From NCBI RefSeq assembly GCF_900103345.1, contig NZ_LT629702.1:620001-684000 (forward strand): a stretch of DNA of 64,000 nucleotides, given 5' to 3'. The notes under the pieces are model-generated. The model was not told the origin of the DNA. It worked only from the letters and a program-made list of their open reading frames with translations, and did not search any database. This DNA is from Pseudomonas azotoformans. Lineage in GTDB: Bacteria > Pseudomonadota > Gammaproteobacteria > Pseudomonadales > Pseudomonadaceae. Made by a program: the position numbers and the translations under genes. Shown piece by piece: positions 7,656 to 16,461 of this stretch (within the stretch, counting starts at the first letter, position 1; every line of letters starts with the position of its first letter).

Positions 7656-9455
7656 ATGCAACGCCTATTCCTGAGCCTGTTGATCTGCCTGGGCTTCGCG
7701 CTCCCGGCCACCGCCCATGCCTGGTGGCAGGACGACTGGCACTACCGTAAACAGATTTCGGTGGACACCACAGCCCAAGGCGCCGCGATCAGCCAGGCCC
7801 TGGGCCGCACCGCGCTGCTGGTGCGCCTGCACACCGGCAACTTCACTTTTGACGGGGTCAAGGACGACGGTTCCGACCTGCGGTTTGTGAGTGCCGACGA
7901 CAAGACTGTGTTCAACCACCAGATCGAAAGCTTCGACCCACTGATGGGCATGGCGCTGATCTGGGTCGATGTGCCCAAGGTCGAAGGCGGTCAGCGCCAG
8001 GACCTGTGGATGTACTACGGCAACCAGAAGGCCCCGGCCACGGCCAATGGGCAACTGACCTTCGACCCGAACTACACCGCGCTCTACCACTTTGACGGGG
8101 CCAATGGCACGCCGGCCCGGGACACCACGGCCTACGCCAACACCGCGTTGAACGCCACCGGCGCGAGCATTGATGGTGTGATCGGCCGTGCCTTGCAGTT
8201 GAGCGGCCAAGCGCTGATGTTGCCGGCCAGCCCCTCGCTGCAACACGCGGCGGGCGGCGCGTTCACCTTCAGCGCCTGGTTGCGCCTGGACCAGGCCAGC
8301 GGCGAGCAAGCGGTGCTGGCCCGTCGCGACGGCGGCCATAGCCTGTTGCTGGGCCTGAACCAGGGCGTGCCGTTCGTGGAAGTCGACGGCCAGCGCGCCG
8401 TGTCCACCCAACCGCTGAACCCCGGCCAATGGCAGCACCTGGCGTTCACCGCCGAGGGCGACAAGGTCACGCTGTACGTGAATGGCCGCGAAACCGCGAC
8501 CCTGGCGCAGGCTTTGCCGGCGTTCAACGCTCAGATCGCCATCGGCGCCGACCTGCCGGAAGCCGGCAGCACCCACTTGCCATTCGCCGGGGCCATCGAT
8601 GAGCTGCGCCTGTCCAAGGTGGCACGCCCGGCAGCACTGTTGCTGGCCGATGCCAGCGCCCAGGGCGCCGAGTCGAAGCTGGTGGCCTACGGCGTGGATG
8701 AAGAACAGTCCGGCTTTGGCTTCGGTAGCCTGGGCTTTTTGCTCAACGCCGTACCGGTAGATGCCTGGGTGATCATCCTGGTGCTAGTGGCGATGATGTT
8801 CCAGTCGTGGGTCATCATGCTGCGCAAGAACCGCCAGGTCAGCCGCGTGAGCAGTGCCAACGAGATCTTCCGCGAGCACTTCGCGCAGATCGGCACCCGC
8901 CTGGAGATGTACGCCGACGACGCCCAGTTGGGTGAGCGCCTGGCCCATTCGTCGCTGTGGCGCCTGTATCTGGTGGCGGTCAAGGAAATCCGTACCCGCC
9001 GTGCCCAGGGCGCCGACACCTCGTCGGTGTCGGCCGCCACCATCGAAGCCATCCGCTGCTCCATGGATGGCGTGCGTACCCGCGAGAACCAGGCCCTCAG
9101 TTCCAAACTCTCGACCCTGTCCAACGCCATCGCCGGCGGCCCGTACATCGGCCTGCTCGGTACGGTGCTGGGGATCATGGTGGTGTTCCTCGGCACGGCG
9201 ATGGCCGGTGACGTGAACATCAACGCCATCGCCCCCGGCATGGCGGCGGCGCTGCTGGCGACGGCCATGGGCCTGTTCGTGGCGATCCCGGCGCTGTTTG
9301 GCTACAACCGGCTGATCACGCGCAACAAGGAAGTCAGTGCCGACATGCGCGTGTTCGTCGATGAGTTCATCACCCGCCTGGCGGAGATGCACGGCGAGAG
9401 CCAGCACAGTGAAGCCGCGCACCGCCGCGAACATCACGCATCGGTTCCGGCCTGA
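7656..9455 (+). CDS. exbB: ExbB/TolQ/MotA-type proton channel with N-terminal DUF2341 and LamG-like lectin domains
   Basis: The protein has 599 residues, far longer than a usual ExbB (about 240). A signal peptide (LFLSLLICLGFALPATAHA) leads to a DUF2341 domain (about 25-125, with LWMYYGNQ) and a laminin-G/concanavalin-like fold (about 140-320). A transmembrane segment follows (about 370-390), then the MotA/TolQ/ExbB domain (about 400-590) with GLLGTVLGIMVVF and a last pair of membrane helices. Placed this way, the lectin-like part faces the periplasm. The RBS CGGAG precedes the ATG. It forms an energy module with the ExbD and TonB-like genes immediately downstream, probably serving the secretion system. 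Confidence 0.9.
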   Translation: MQRLFLSLLICLGFALPATAHAWWQDDWHYRKQISVDTTAQGAAISQALGRTALLVRLHTGNFTFDGVKDDGSDLRFVSADDKTVFNHQIESFDPLMGMALIWVDVPKVEGGQRQDLWMYYGNQKAPATANGQLTFDPNYTALYHFDGANGTPARDTTAYANTALNATGASIDGVIGRALQLSGQALMLPASPSLQHAAGGAFTFSAWLRLDQASGEQAVLARRDGGHSLLLGLNQGVPFVEVDGQRAVSTQPLNPGQWQHLAFTAEGDKVTLYVNGRETATLAQALPAFNAQIAIGADLPEAGSTHLPFAGAIDELRLSKVARPAALLLADASAQGAESKLVAYGVDEEQSGFGFGSLGFLLNAVPVDAWVIILVLVAMMFQSWVIMLRKNRQVSRVSSANEIFREHFAQIGTRLEMYADDAQLGERLAHSSLWRLYLVAVKEIRTRRAQGADTSSVSAATIEAIRCSMDGVRTRENQALSSKLSTLSNAIAGGPYIGLLGTVLGIMVVFLGTAMAGDVNINAIAPGMAAALLATAMGLFVAIPALFGYNRLITRNKEVSADMRVFVDEFITRLAEMHGESQHSEAAHRREHHASVPA

Positions 9456-9466
9456 GGAGAATCGCC

Positions 9467-9892
9467 ATGGCTTCCGTAAATGCCTCCCACGACGATGACG
9501 ATGACGCGGCCGTCGACAGCATCAACATCACGCCCCTGGTGGACGTGCTCATGGTGGTGCTGGTGATGTTTATCCTCACCGCGACCGCCCAGGTGTCGGG
9601 CATCCAGATTCACCTGCCCAAGGCCAGCGCCTCGGTGTCGTTGTCGGAGGCCAAGACCAAGGCCATCTCCGTGAATGACGGCGGCCAGGTGTTCCTCGAC
9701 GCCTACCCGGTGACCCTCGGCGAGCTGGAAGAGCGCCTGCGCATCGAGAAAGCCCTGAACCCGGACTTCCCGGTGATTGTGCGCGGCGATGCGATGGTGC
9801 AGTACCAGAAAGTGATCGAAGTGCTCGACCTGCTGCGCCGGCTGGAGCTGTCTCAGGTCGGGCTGGTCACCGGCAAACCGAGCCAGGGTTGA
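9467..9892 (+). CDS. exbD: ExbD/TolR-type biopolymer transport protein
   Basis: The protein has 141 residues, the normal ExbD length. After a short Asp-rich cytoplasmic start there is one transmembrane helix (about 24-44) with the family's protonatable aspartate at position 26 in NITPLVDVLMVVL. A periplasmic ExbD domain follows. The gene begins 11 bp after the ExbB-like gene with an AGGAG ribosome-binding site, so the two subunits should be co-translated. ExbD works with ExbB to couple proton flow to a TonB protein, here encoded by the next gene. Confidence 0.95.
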   Translation: MASVNASHDDDDDAAVDSINITPLVDVLMVVLVMFILTATAQVSGIQIHLPKASASVSLSEAKTKAISVNDGGQVFLDAYPVTLGELEERLRIEKALNPDFPVIVRGDAMVQYQKVIEVLDLLRRLELSQVGLVTGKPSQG

Positions 9893-9895
9893 GTC

Positions 9896-10600
9896 ATGAC
9901 TGCACAGATCCCGATTGCACCACTGCCTGTGAAAAACAAGCCGCCGTTGCGCCCATTGAAGTGGGGCGCCGGCCTGTTGCTGGGCGCCGTCGCCGCCTGG
10001 TTCTTGTGGCAGTGGGCCAACGACATGAGCGGCGTGCGCCGTGAAGCGCCGAAGGTGCCGACGATTATCCCGTTGCCGCCGCCACCTCCACCGCCGCCGG
10101 AGAAACCCAAGGAGCCCGAGCCCCAGGTCGAAGAAAAAGTCCCGGAACCAGTGCCGAGCCCCGAACCCGAGGAGGTCAAGCCGGCCGAGGAAGCGCCGCC
10201 TTCGCCTAACGAGGATTTGGCCAACCCGATGCAGATCGATGGCGACGCCCAGTCCGGCAATGACGGTTTCAACATCGGTGCCGGTAAAGGTGGCGGTATG
10301 GCCGGCAGCGGTGGCGGCGGGCTGGGAACCGGTACGTACAAGCAGTACCTGGCCGGCACCTATCAGCGGTTGATGCGCGAAGACCCTGAGCTGCGCAAGA
10401 AGGCCTTCTCCATACAGATAGACCTGTGGTTGGGCGCCGATGGCCAGGTGACCAAGGCGTTGGTGGCCAAGTCCAGCGGCGATGCCGAGACCGATGCGCA
10501 GATGCTCGCCTTGATCCAGGCGCCGCGTGCCACCCAGAAGCCACCGGCGTCGCTGACGCTGCCCATGCGCCTGTCCCTCAAGGGCCGGCGTCCGGATTGA
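9896..10600 (+). CDS. TonB-like energy transducer
   Basis: The protein has 234 residues. One N-terminal transmembrane helix (about 22-42) is followed by a proline-rich and charged linker (about 58-105, with PPPPPPPPEKPKEPEPQ). Next come a glycine-rich stretch (about 122-145) and a C-terminal TonB/TolA-like domain (about 150-232, with AFSIQIDLWLGADGQVTKAL). The gene starts 3 bp after exbD. The architecture is that of a TonB spanning the periplasm. Its partner is unknown; the neighbouring porin and TpsB do not show an evident TonB box to my eye. Confidence 0.88.
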   Translation: MTAQIPIAPLPVKNKPPLRPLKWGAGLLLGAVAAWFLWQWANDMSGVRREAPKVPTIIPLPPPPPPPPEKPKEPEPQVEEKVPEPVPSPEPEEVKPAEEAPPSPNEDLANPMQIDGDAQSGNDGFNIGAGKGGGMAGSGGGGLGTGTYKQYLAGTYQRLMREDPELRKKAFSIQIDLWLGADGQVTKALVAKSSGDAETDAQMLALIQAPRATQKPPASLTLPMRLSLKGRRPD

Positions 10601-10643
10601 TCGAAACCTCTTATCTACGGTTTTTTACAGGAGTTGCGTATAC

Positions 10644-12344
10644 ATGATTTCCCCCGTGAATCGCCTGACCCTGGCGGTCGGCATGGTCATCGCGACCCTG
10701 GTCGGCCAGGCGGCAGCTGCCCCGGTCGCGCCCTCGGAAAACGTCACCATCAACCTGATCCGCCTGCTGGTGCAGCAGGGCGTGCTGACCCAGGACACCG
10801 CCAACGGGCTGATCGCCCAGGCCGAAAAAGAAGCCCAGCAGGCGCGCCAGGCCAATGCCGCGCCGGTGGTGGCCGCAGGCCCGACCGCAGCCCCCGGCGA
10901 TGTGCGGGTGCAATATGTGCCGCAGGCGGTGAAGGATCAGATTCGTGACCAGGTCAAGGCCGAGGTCATGGCCACCGCCAAGCAGGAAAACTGGGCCCAG
11001 CCCAATACTTTTCCGGACTGGATCTCGCGCATCAGCTTTGACGGTGACATCCGTCTGCGCGACGAATCGCGCTACTTCTCGGGCAACAACAGCAACAACA
11101 TCACTGACTTCGCCAAGGTCAATGACACCGGCCCGTACGACGTGAACAAGAACTCCAACACCAAGTTCCCGCCCTTGCTCAACACCCGCGAGGACCGTGA
11201 AAATCTGTTCCGCCTGCGTGCCCGCCTGGGCATGAAAGCGGTGCTCTCGCCGGACTGGATTGCTGGTATCCGCATCGCCACTGGCTCTGACAATAACCCT
11301 GTGTCCACCACCCAGACCCTGGGCGGCGGCTTCGGCAAAAAAGATATCTGGCTGGACCAGGGCTACCTCACCTGGACCACCACCGACTACATGAAGTTGA
11401 CCGCCGGGCGTATCGGCAACCCGTTCTATTCCACCGACATGATGTATTCCAACGATCTCAACTTCGACGGCGTGGCCGCCATCTTCAACCATTCGCTCAA
11501 CAGTGAATGGGGCTTGTTCGGGACGCTTGGCGCCTTCCCGATCGAATACACCTCCGACACCGCCAGCGCCAATGGCATCGACAAGGAAGACAGCGAGACC
11601 AAGTGGCTGTTTGGCGGGCAGATTGGCGCGGACTGGAAGATCAATCGTGACAACCGCCTCAAGCTGGCCGCGGCCTATTACCAATTCCAGGACATCGAAG
11701 GCGAGCGCTCCAGCCCTTGCTCACCCTGGGCCGGCGCTGCGGGTTGCGACACCGACGGCACGCGGGTGGCGTTCATGCAAAAAGGCAACACGGTGTTCAA
11801 CCTGCGCAACAACACCACCAACCCGGCCGACCCGGCGAAAACGCCGGACCCGCAATTCGTAGGCCTGGCGTCCAAGTTCAATGTGCTGGACCTCAACCTG
11901 GTCTTGGACAGCGAGTTGCCCAGCGATTTCAAACTGCGTTCCCAGGCCAACTTCATCCACAACCTGGCCTACGACAAGGGCGAAATGCTCAAGCGCAGCG
12001 AGGGCGAGATCGTCAACAACATCAACAGCAAGGGCCAGTTTGAAAGTGGCGGCAATGCGCTGATGGTCTCGTTCACCCTCGGCAGCGCGCTGGAGATGCG
12101 CAAGCGCGGCGACTGGAACGTGCTGGCCGGCTACAAGTACATCCAGCCCGACGCCTTGCCCGACGGCTTCAACGATTCCTCGTTCCACTTGGGCGGCACC
12201 AACGCCAAGGGCTACTTCATCGGCGCCAACTACGGCATCGAAAAGAACATCTACGCCAGTGCGCGTTGGTTGAGCGCGTCCGAAGTGTATGGCGCGCCGT
12301 TCGAAGTCGATGTGATGCAACTGGAACTCAACACGCGCTTTTGA
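10644..12344 (+). CDS. Putative porin (Porin_5-like)
   Basis: The protein has 566 residues. A signal peptide (LTLAVGMVIATLVGQAAAAP) is followed by a helical periplasmic section (about 35-75, with INLIRLLVQQGVLTQDTANG) and then a long barrel with alternating hydrophobic strands. The phrases NLFRLRARLGMKAVL and DIWLDQGYLTW are typical of the 'putative porin' family. It ends in the outer-membrane signature QLELNTRF with a terminal Phe. An AGGAG lies upstream. Its place inside the secretion operon suggests an accessory role, which is inferred. Confidence 0.85.
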   Translation: MISPVNRLTLAVGMVIATLVGQAAAAPVAPSENVTINLIRLLVQQGVLTQDTANGLIAQAEKEAQQARQANAAPVVAAGPTAAPGDVRVQYVPQAVKDQIRDQVKAEVMATAKQENWAQPNTFPDWISRISFDGDIRLRDESRYFSGNNSNNITDFAKVNDTGPYDVNKNSNTKFPPLLNTREDRENLFRLRARLGMKAVLSPDWIAGIRIATGSDNNPVSTTQTLGGGFGKKDIWLDQGYLTWTTTDYMKLTAGRIGNPFYSTDMMYSNDLNFDGVAAIFNHSLNSEWGLFGTLGAFPIEYTSDTASANGIDKEDSETKWLFGGQIGADWKINRDNRLKLAAAYYQFQDIEGERSSPCSPWAGAAGCDTDGTRVAFMQKGNTVFNLRNNTTNPADPAKTPDPQFVGLASKFNVLDLNLVLDSELPSDFKLRSQANFIHNLAYDKGEMLKRSEGEIVNNINSKGQFESGGNALMVSFTLGSALEMRKRGDWNVLAGYKYIQPDALPDGFNDSSFHLGGTNAKGYFIGANYGIEKNIYASARWLSASEVYGAPFEVDVMQLELNTRF

Positions 12345-12362
12345 TGCGCAGGGAGATGCCAC

Positions 12363-12989
12363 ATGAACACGCGAATCTGCGGGTTGTTACTGCTGCTGGT
12401 CGCCACCGGCGCGTCGGCTGAAGGCATGGAGGAACGCTTGCGTACGCAACTGCGCAGCACCACCCAGCAATTGCAGGCCCTGCAAAGCGAGCAGGCCCAG
12501 GCCAGCGCTGCGCGCCTGGCTGCGGAAAACCAGGCCAAGCAGGCCCAGGCGCAAATCAAGCAACTGACGGCCGAGCTGGACAAGGCCCGTGGCGTGGCCG
12601 AGCAGATGGCCGGCCAGCAACAGAGCCTGCACAGCCAGGCGCAGGCCCAGGTGGCGGCCAGCAACGAGCAGATCGGCAAGTTCAAGAAGGCCTATGACGA
12701 ACTGCTGGTGCTGGCCAAGGGCAAAGAGGCCGAGCGTGCGCGCTTGCAGGCCCAACTGAGCGAACGTGACACACAAGTGCAGCAATGTTCAGTCAAGAAT
12801 CAACAGATGTACGGCGTGGCCCAGCAATTACTCGCGGCCTACGAAAAGATCGACGTGGCTGAGGTGATGAGTATCCGCCAGCCGTTCGCCAGCAGCGCCC
12901 GGGTCAAGTTCGAGGAACTGGCCCAGGGTTTTGGCGACGATTTGTACAAGAGCCGTTTCGATGCGCCCCAGGCAACCGCCAATCATTGA
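12363..12989 (+). CDS. Periplasmic coiled-coil protein of unknown function
   Basis: The protein has 208 residues. A signal peptide (ICGLLLLLVATGASAEG) is followed by a long Gln/Ala/Glu-rich coiled coil (about 22-140) and a short globular tail (about 145-208). The coiled coil is reminiscent of periplasmic adaptor or scaffold proteins. It starts 18 bp after the porin gene in what looks like one operon. I cannot assign a family. The corresponding position in the P. aeruginosa locus is also a hypothetical gene, as I recall. Confidence 0.8.
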   Translation: MNTRICGLLLLLVATGASAEGMEERLRTQLRSTTQQLQALQSEQAQASAARLAAENQAKQAQAQIKQLTAELDKARGVAEQMAGQQQSLHSQAQAQVAASNEQIGKFKKAYDELLVLAKGKEAERARLQAQLSERDTQVQQCSVKNQQMYGVAQQLLAAYEKIDVAEVMSIRQPFASSARVKFEELAQGFGDDLYKSRFDAPQATANH

Positions 12990-13009
12990 TAGACAGGGAA
13001 GAGATCTCC

Positions 13010-13462
13010 ATGAGCGAATTGATCACCAGCGTCACCACCCAGAGCCTCACCGAGCTGTTGCAGGAAGCCGGCTACCGGGTCAACCAGACTGAGCAAAACG
13101 GCATCGTGCAATTGCTCAGCGCCAGCCAGGGCATCGGCTTTGCCGTGCGCTTCGGTAACCCGGCGGCGGAGCAGGGCGGCTATGTGGATTTCACCTACAG
13201 CTGCGCACTGCGTATCCAGGGCGAGCTGCCCGAAGGCCTGGCTCAGGTGTGGAACGCCTCGCGTCGCTTTGCGCGGTTGTCGGTGCAGGGCGAATTCCTG
13301 CTGATGGAAATGGACGTGGTGGTGGCCGGTGTCGGCGCTACGCACTTGCGCAGCCAGTTGGAGTTGTGGGACCGCCTGTTGCAGGAGTTTATCGTCTACC
13401 TGCGTGAGTACAGCCAGCAGGCCGCGCAGTTGCAGGCGGAAGCCGAGGCGCCGGTATTGTGA
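13010..13462 (+). CDS. YbjN-domain protein
   Basis: The protein has 150 residues without signal peptide or membrane segment. The pattern fits the YbjN fold: GYRVNQTEQNGIVQLL, then VDFTYSCALRIQG, then LAQVWNASRRFARLSVQGEF, then a C-terminal amphipathic helix. YbjN-like proteins resemble type III secretion chaperones in fold, so a chaperone-like role for a secreted partner is plausible but inferred. The ATG at 13010 follows AGGGAAGAG; an upstream in-frame start at 12986 would overlap the previous stop and has no better RBS. Confidence 0.78.
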   Translation: MSELITSVTTQSLTELLQEAGYRVNQTEQNGIVQLLSASQGIGFAVRFGNPAAEQGGYVDFTYSCALRIQGELPEGLAQVWNASRRFARLSVQGEFLLMEMDVVVAGVGATHLRSQLELWDRLLQEFIVYLREYSQQAAQLQAEAEAPVL

Positions 13463-14400
13463 AAAAGCCAACCCTGATGGTCGGCGCGGGCGCGCTGGCC
13501 TTGCTGGTGGTGGCGGTGGGCTTGAGCCTGCGACCGGGCAGCGACCCGGTGGCGGCGCAGCAACCGGCGCCGGTGACTAACCCTGTACCGGTCGGACCGG
13601 CGGTGGCCCGCTTGGGCAACCAGCAGATCGACCTGACGGAACTGAAAACCGTGCTGGCCAGCCTGCCTGCCGAGTCCCGCGAGCAATTGCGCGGCAACCG
13701 TGGTGCGCTGGAAACCTGGATTCGTTCACGCCTGGCGCAAAAGGCCGTGCTCGAACAGGCCGACGCCCAGGGCTGGCGCCAGCGCCCGGACGTGGAGCAG
13801 CAAACCCGCGCCGCCGCCGAGCAGATTGTATTTCGCGACTACATGTTGTCGGTCAGCCAGGTGCCGGCCGATTACCCCAGCGCCGCCGAATTGCAGCAGG
13901 CCTACGACAGCGGCAAGTCGCAGTGGGTGACGCCGCCGTTGTACCGAGTGAGCCAGATTTTCCTTGCAGTGAATGACCCGCAAGCCGTCGACAGTGTGCG
14001 CCGCCAGGCCCAGGAGCTGAGCCGTCGCGCCCAGGCGGCACCGAATGAGTTCGCCGCCCTGGCTACGCAGTTCTCCCAGGACACCGACTCTGCGGCACGC
14101 GGTGGCGACTCGGGCATGCAGCCGTTGCAGCAACTGGTGCCGGAAGTGCGCAGTGCAGTGTCGCGCCTCAAGGTCGGTGCCGTGTCGGACGTGGTGCAGA
14201 GCGCGGCGGGGTTTCATGTGCTCAAACTCACCGGCCAGCAACCGGCGCGCACCGCGACCCTCGACGAACTGCGTGAACGCCTCACCCAAGCCTTGCGTGC
14301 CCAGCGCCAGGAGCAGATCGCCAAGGCTTACCTCGAAGGCATGCTCAATACCGCCACCCTGAGTATCGACGGCGCCGAGCTGAACAAAGTGCTGGAGTAA
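13459..14400 (+). CDS. PpiC/parvulin-type peptidyl-prolyl isomerase, membrane-anchored
   Basis: The protein has 313 residues. The GTG start overlaps the preceding stop by 4 bp, implying translational coupling. An N-terminal hydrophobic segment (about 8-24) anchors or exports it. A SurA/PrsA-like helical region (about 45-150) follows. The parvulin domain (about 155-255) shows YRVSQIFLAV, ARGGDSGMQPLQQLVPE and SAAGFHVLKL. Parvulins help fold exported proteins, so it probably keeps the secretion substrate or the barrel proteins competent in the periplasm. Confidence 0.92.
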   Translation: MKKPTLMVGAGALALLVVAVGLSLRPGSDPVAAQQPAPVTNPVPVGPAVARLGNQQIDLTELKTVLASLPAESREQLRGNRGALETWIRSRLAQKAVLEQADAQGWRQRPDVEQQTRAAAEQIVFRDYMLSVSQVPADYPSAAELQQAYDSGKSQWVTPPLYRVSQIFLAVNDPQAVDSVRRQAQELSRRAQAAPNEFAALATQFSQDTDSAARGGDSGMQPLQQLVPEVRSAVSRLKVGAVSDVVQSAAGFHVLKLTGQQPARTATLDELRERLTQALRAQRQEQIAKAYLEGMLNTATLSIDGAELNKVLE

Positions 14401-14451
14401 CACGCGTCAACCCGCATTGGATGCACAGACCAACAAGACAGGGAGTCTCCC

Positions 14452-15429
14452 ATGGCATTTCTAGAACCGTCTGCCCCCCAGGGGCCCTCCGTTTATCGCG
14501 TGCCAACCGAGGGCCGCAGCAGTTGGCTGACCCTGGCCCACGAGATCGACCCGGAAGTGGCGCGCTACTTTCTGGTGAGTGCGCGCTGCGGTTGTTTCAT
14601 GCAGGCGGCGCGCAGTTTGAATATCAAGGCGACGCTGTTGCGCAAGCGATTGGCGCAGCTTGAAGAACACCTGCGGCATTCGCTGTTCAGTTATCAGGGC
14701 AATGGTTTGGTGCTCAGCCGTGACGGTCAGCAGTTGCAGGCGCAATTGATTGCCCTGGCCCATGAACGACGCCTGCCGGTGACGGAGCAGCCATTGATTC
14801 GCCTGGCGGTGGCCGAGCCGATCCTGCATGACATTCTCGGTCGTGACCTGATCGCCTTGCTGCGCCGTAATGCCAGCGTGCGCCTGGAGATCATTTCCAT
14901 CGACAGCCAGCTGTCGTTGCAGGCGGTGGATGTGGACGTGGTGCTGTGGCTGTCGAACACCGACAGTCCGCTGCCGGGTCCGAGTTTTGCCACTGAGCCG
15001 CCAAGGGCCCTCGCGCGCTTGCAGTACTTGCCGCATATCGCCAAGCGTTACTCGCGGTTGACCACGCGGCCGGACAGTGTGGAGGACCTTGATGATTACA
15101 TGCTGGTGCAGTGGCAGCCGGATGCGCAGGTGGAGGCTTTACAGGCGTGGAACCAGGTGGTGCAGCAGCGCCTGGCGGCGGTGGTGCAGGTACAGGCGTA
15201 TTCGCTGATGCTGGAGATGATCCGTTGTGGCGCGTGCATTGGGTTGCTGCCGCATTACATGAGCAGTTTTGACCGGGGGTTGGTGGCGTTGCCGGGGTTA
15301 TTGGCCGAGAGCATGCAGCGGCAAGTGTGGTTGGCGGTGAATGCGCAGGTGCGGGATGAGGAGGCGGTGCGGATGATTGTGGAACTGATCGTCGGAACGT
15401 TTGAGGGGCGGCGGGAGTGGTTTGATTGA
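14452..15429 (+). CDS. LysR-like transcriptional regulator closing the secretion locus
   Basis: The protein has 325 residues. An extended N-terminus of about 35 residues precedes a LysR-type winged HTH (about 38-95, with YFLVSARCGCFMQAARSLNI and LRKRLAQLEEHL). A LysR substrate-binding domain follows (about 105-315), with VAEPILHDILGRDLI and IGLLPHYM. The HTH is divergent from typical LysR proteins. It is collinear with the secretion operon, 51 bp after the isomerase gene. It equates in position with PA0701 of the P. aeruginosa locus, as I recall. The RBS is AGGGAG. Confidence 0.85.
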   Translation: MAFLEPSAPQGPSVYRVPTEGRSSWLTLAHEIDPEVARYFLVSARCGCFMQAARSLNIKATLLRKRLAQLEEHLRHSLFSYQGNGLVLSRDGQQLQAQLIALAHERRLPVTEQPLIRLAVAEPILHDILGRDLIALLRRNASVRLEIISIDSQLSLQAVDVDVVLWLSNTDSPLPGPSFATEPPRALARLQYLPHIAKRYSRLTTRPDSVEDLDDYMLVQWQPDAQVEALQAWNQVVQQRLAAVVQVQAYSLMLEMIRCGACIGLLPHYMSSFDRGLVALPGLLAESMQRQVWLAVNAQVRDEEAVRMIVELIVGTFEGRREWFD

Positions 15430-15457
15430 CAGATTTCTCTTAGGCCAGCAAATCCCC

Positions 15458-15488
15458 TGTGGCGAGCGGGGCAAGCCCGCTCGCCACA
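15458..15488. repeat. Single REP palindrome
   Basis: TGTGGCGAGCGGG (15458-15470) pairs with CCCGCTCGCCACA (15476-15488). It lies between convergent genes and could also help terminate both transcripts. Confidence 0.85.
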
Positions 15489-15501
15489 AAAAACAGTTAT
15501 T

Positions 15502-16368
15502 TCAGTGTTGCAGCACGCCGCGAAAGGTCGCGCTCAAGGCACGCAGTGTCTCCCGTGAGCGCACATCGGTGATGCGGCTGTAAAGCACCACCTCACTCAC
15601 CGGCAACGGTGGCAGGTCGTATTGCTCGCTCACATCTACCGCGCCAGACGGCGCCACGCGGCGGGCGAGGGCGGCGACGCCCAATCCGGCGCTGACGGCG
15701 GCACCGACGGCCATGACGCCGCCGCCCACGAAGACTTCGGTCCAGTCGATGCGCGCAGCGTCCAGTGCGCGGGTCGCCAGGTGGCGCACGCCGCAGGGTG
15801 CAGCCATGGTCGCCATGCGCAGGGGCGTACCTGGCGCGTGTTGCCAGGTGGGGGCGGCGAACCAGCCGAAGCGTTCCACCGCCAGCACTTCACCGTCCTG
15901 GCGGTCGCCTTCGTTGCGTACGATCACGGCGTCCAACTCGTTGCGATCAAAGGCGGTAACCAGGTCGCGGGAGGAGGCGATGCGCACTTCGAGGATCACC
16001 AACGGGTCGTAGGCGGCCAGGCGGCTGAGCCAGGCCGGCAGGTCGGGGCCGGCCACGTGGTCGCTGATGCCAATGACCAGGCGCCGGGGCGTGTGAGCTG
16101 CCATGTCGCCCAAGGCGCGTTCATGGGCATTGAGCAGGGCGCGGGCGGCGATGATGAACTGTTCGCCTTGGGGCGATAGCCGTACATGGCGAGGCGTGCG
16201 CTCGAGCAGGCGGTAGCCGAGGCGCTCTTCTAGGCGTTTGAGCTTGAGGCTGATGGCAGCCTGGGAAGTGTCGAGGGCTTCGGCGGCGCGGGTGAAACTG
16301 GCGAAATCGGCCACCAGCACGAAGGCCTGGACGGTATCGATATCCAACGGTCTGAGGGCGTCAGTCAT
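15502..16368 (-). CDS. LysR-family transcriptional regulator
   Basis: The protein has 288 residues from the ATG at 16368, which has AAGGA six bases upstream; the frame can be read back to a TTG at 16374. The N-terminal HTH (about 5-65) reads DTVQAFVLVADFASFTRAAE and SQAAISLKLKRLEERLGYRLLER. The effector domain reads RRLVIGISDHVAGPDL. It is divergent from the DUF4865 gene, and a LysR-type dyad sits in the shared promoter. LysR regulators commonly control the divergent neighbour. The effector is unknown. Confidence 0.93.
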   Translation of the reverse strand: MTDALRPLDIDTVQAFVLVADFASFTRAAEALDTSQAAISLKLKRLEERLGYRLLERTPRHVRLSPQGEQFIIAARALLNAHERALGDMAAHTPRRLVIGISDHVAGPDLPAWLSRLAAYDPLVILEVRIASSRDLVTAFDRNELDAVIVRNEGDRQDGEVLAVERFGWFAAPTWQHAPGTPLRMATMAAPCGVRHLATRALDAARIDWTEVFVGGGVMAVGAAVSAGLGVAALARRVAPSGAVDVSEQYDLPPLPVSEVVLYSRITDVRSRETLRALSATFRGVLQH

Positions 16369-16394
16369 ATTCAATCCTTATCGCACATATATCG

Positions 16395-16417
16395 GATGAT
16401 ATCTTGTTGAAATCATC
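16395..16417. promoter_or_regulatory. LysR-type dyad in the lysR/DUF4865 divergent promoter
   Basis: GATGAT (16395-16400) and ATCATC (16412-16417) are perfect inverted half-sites separated by 11 bp, the spacing usual for LysR boxes. The site lies between the two divergent start codons. Confidence 0.5.
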
Positions 16418-16461
16418 GCCGCTGCGCAAGCTGAATGCTCATCTTGCACAGGAGTTCTCGC

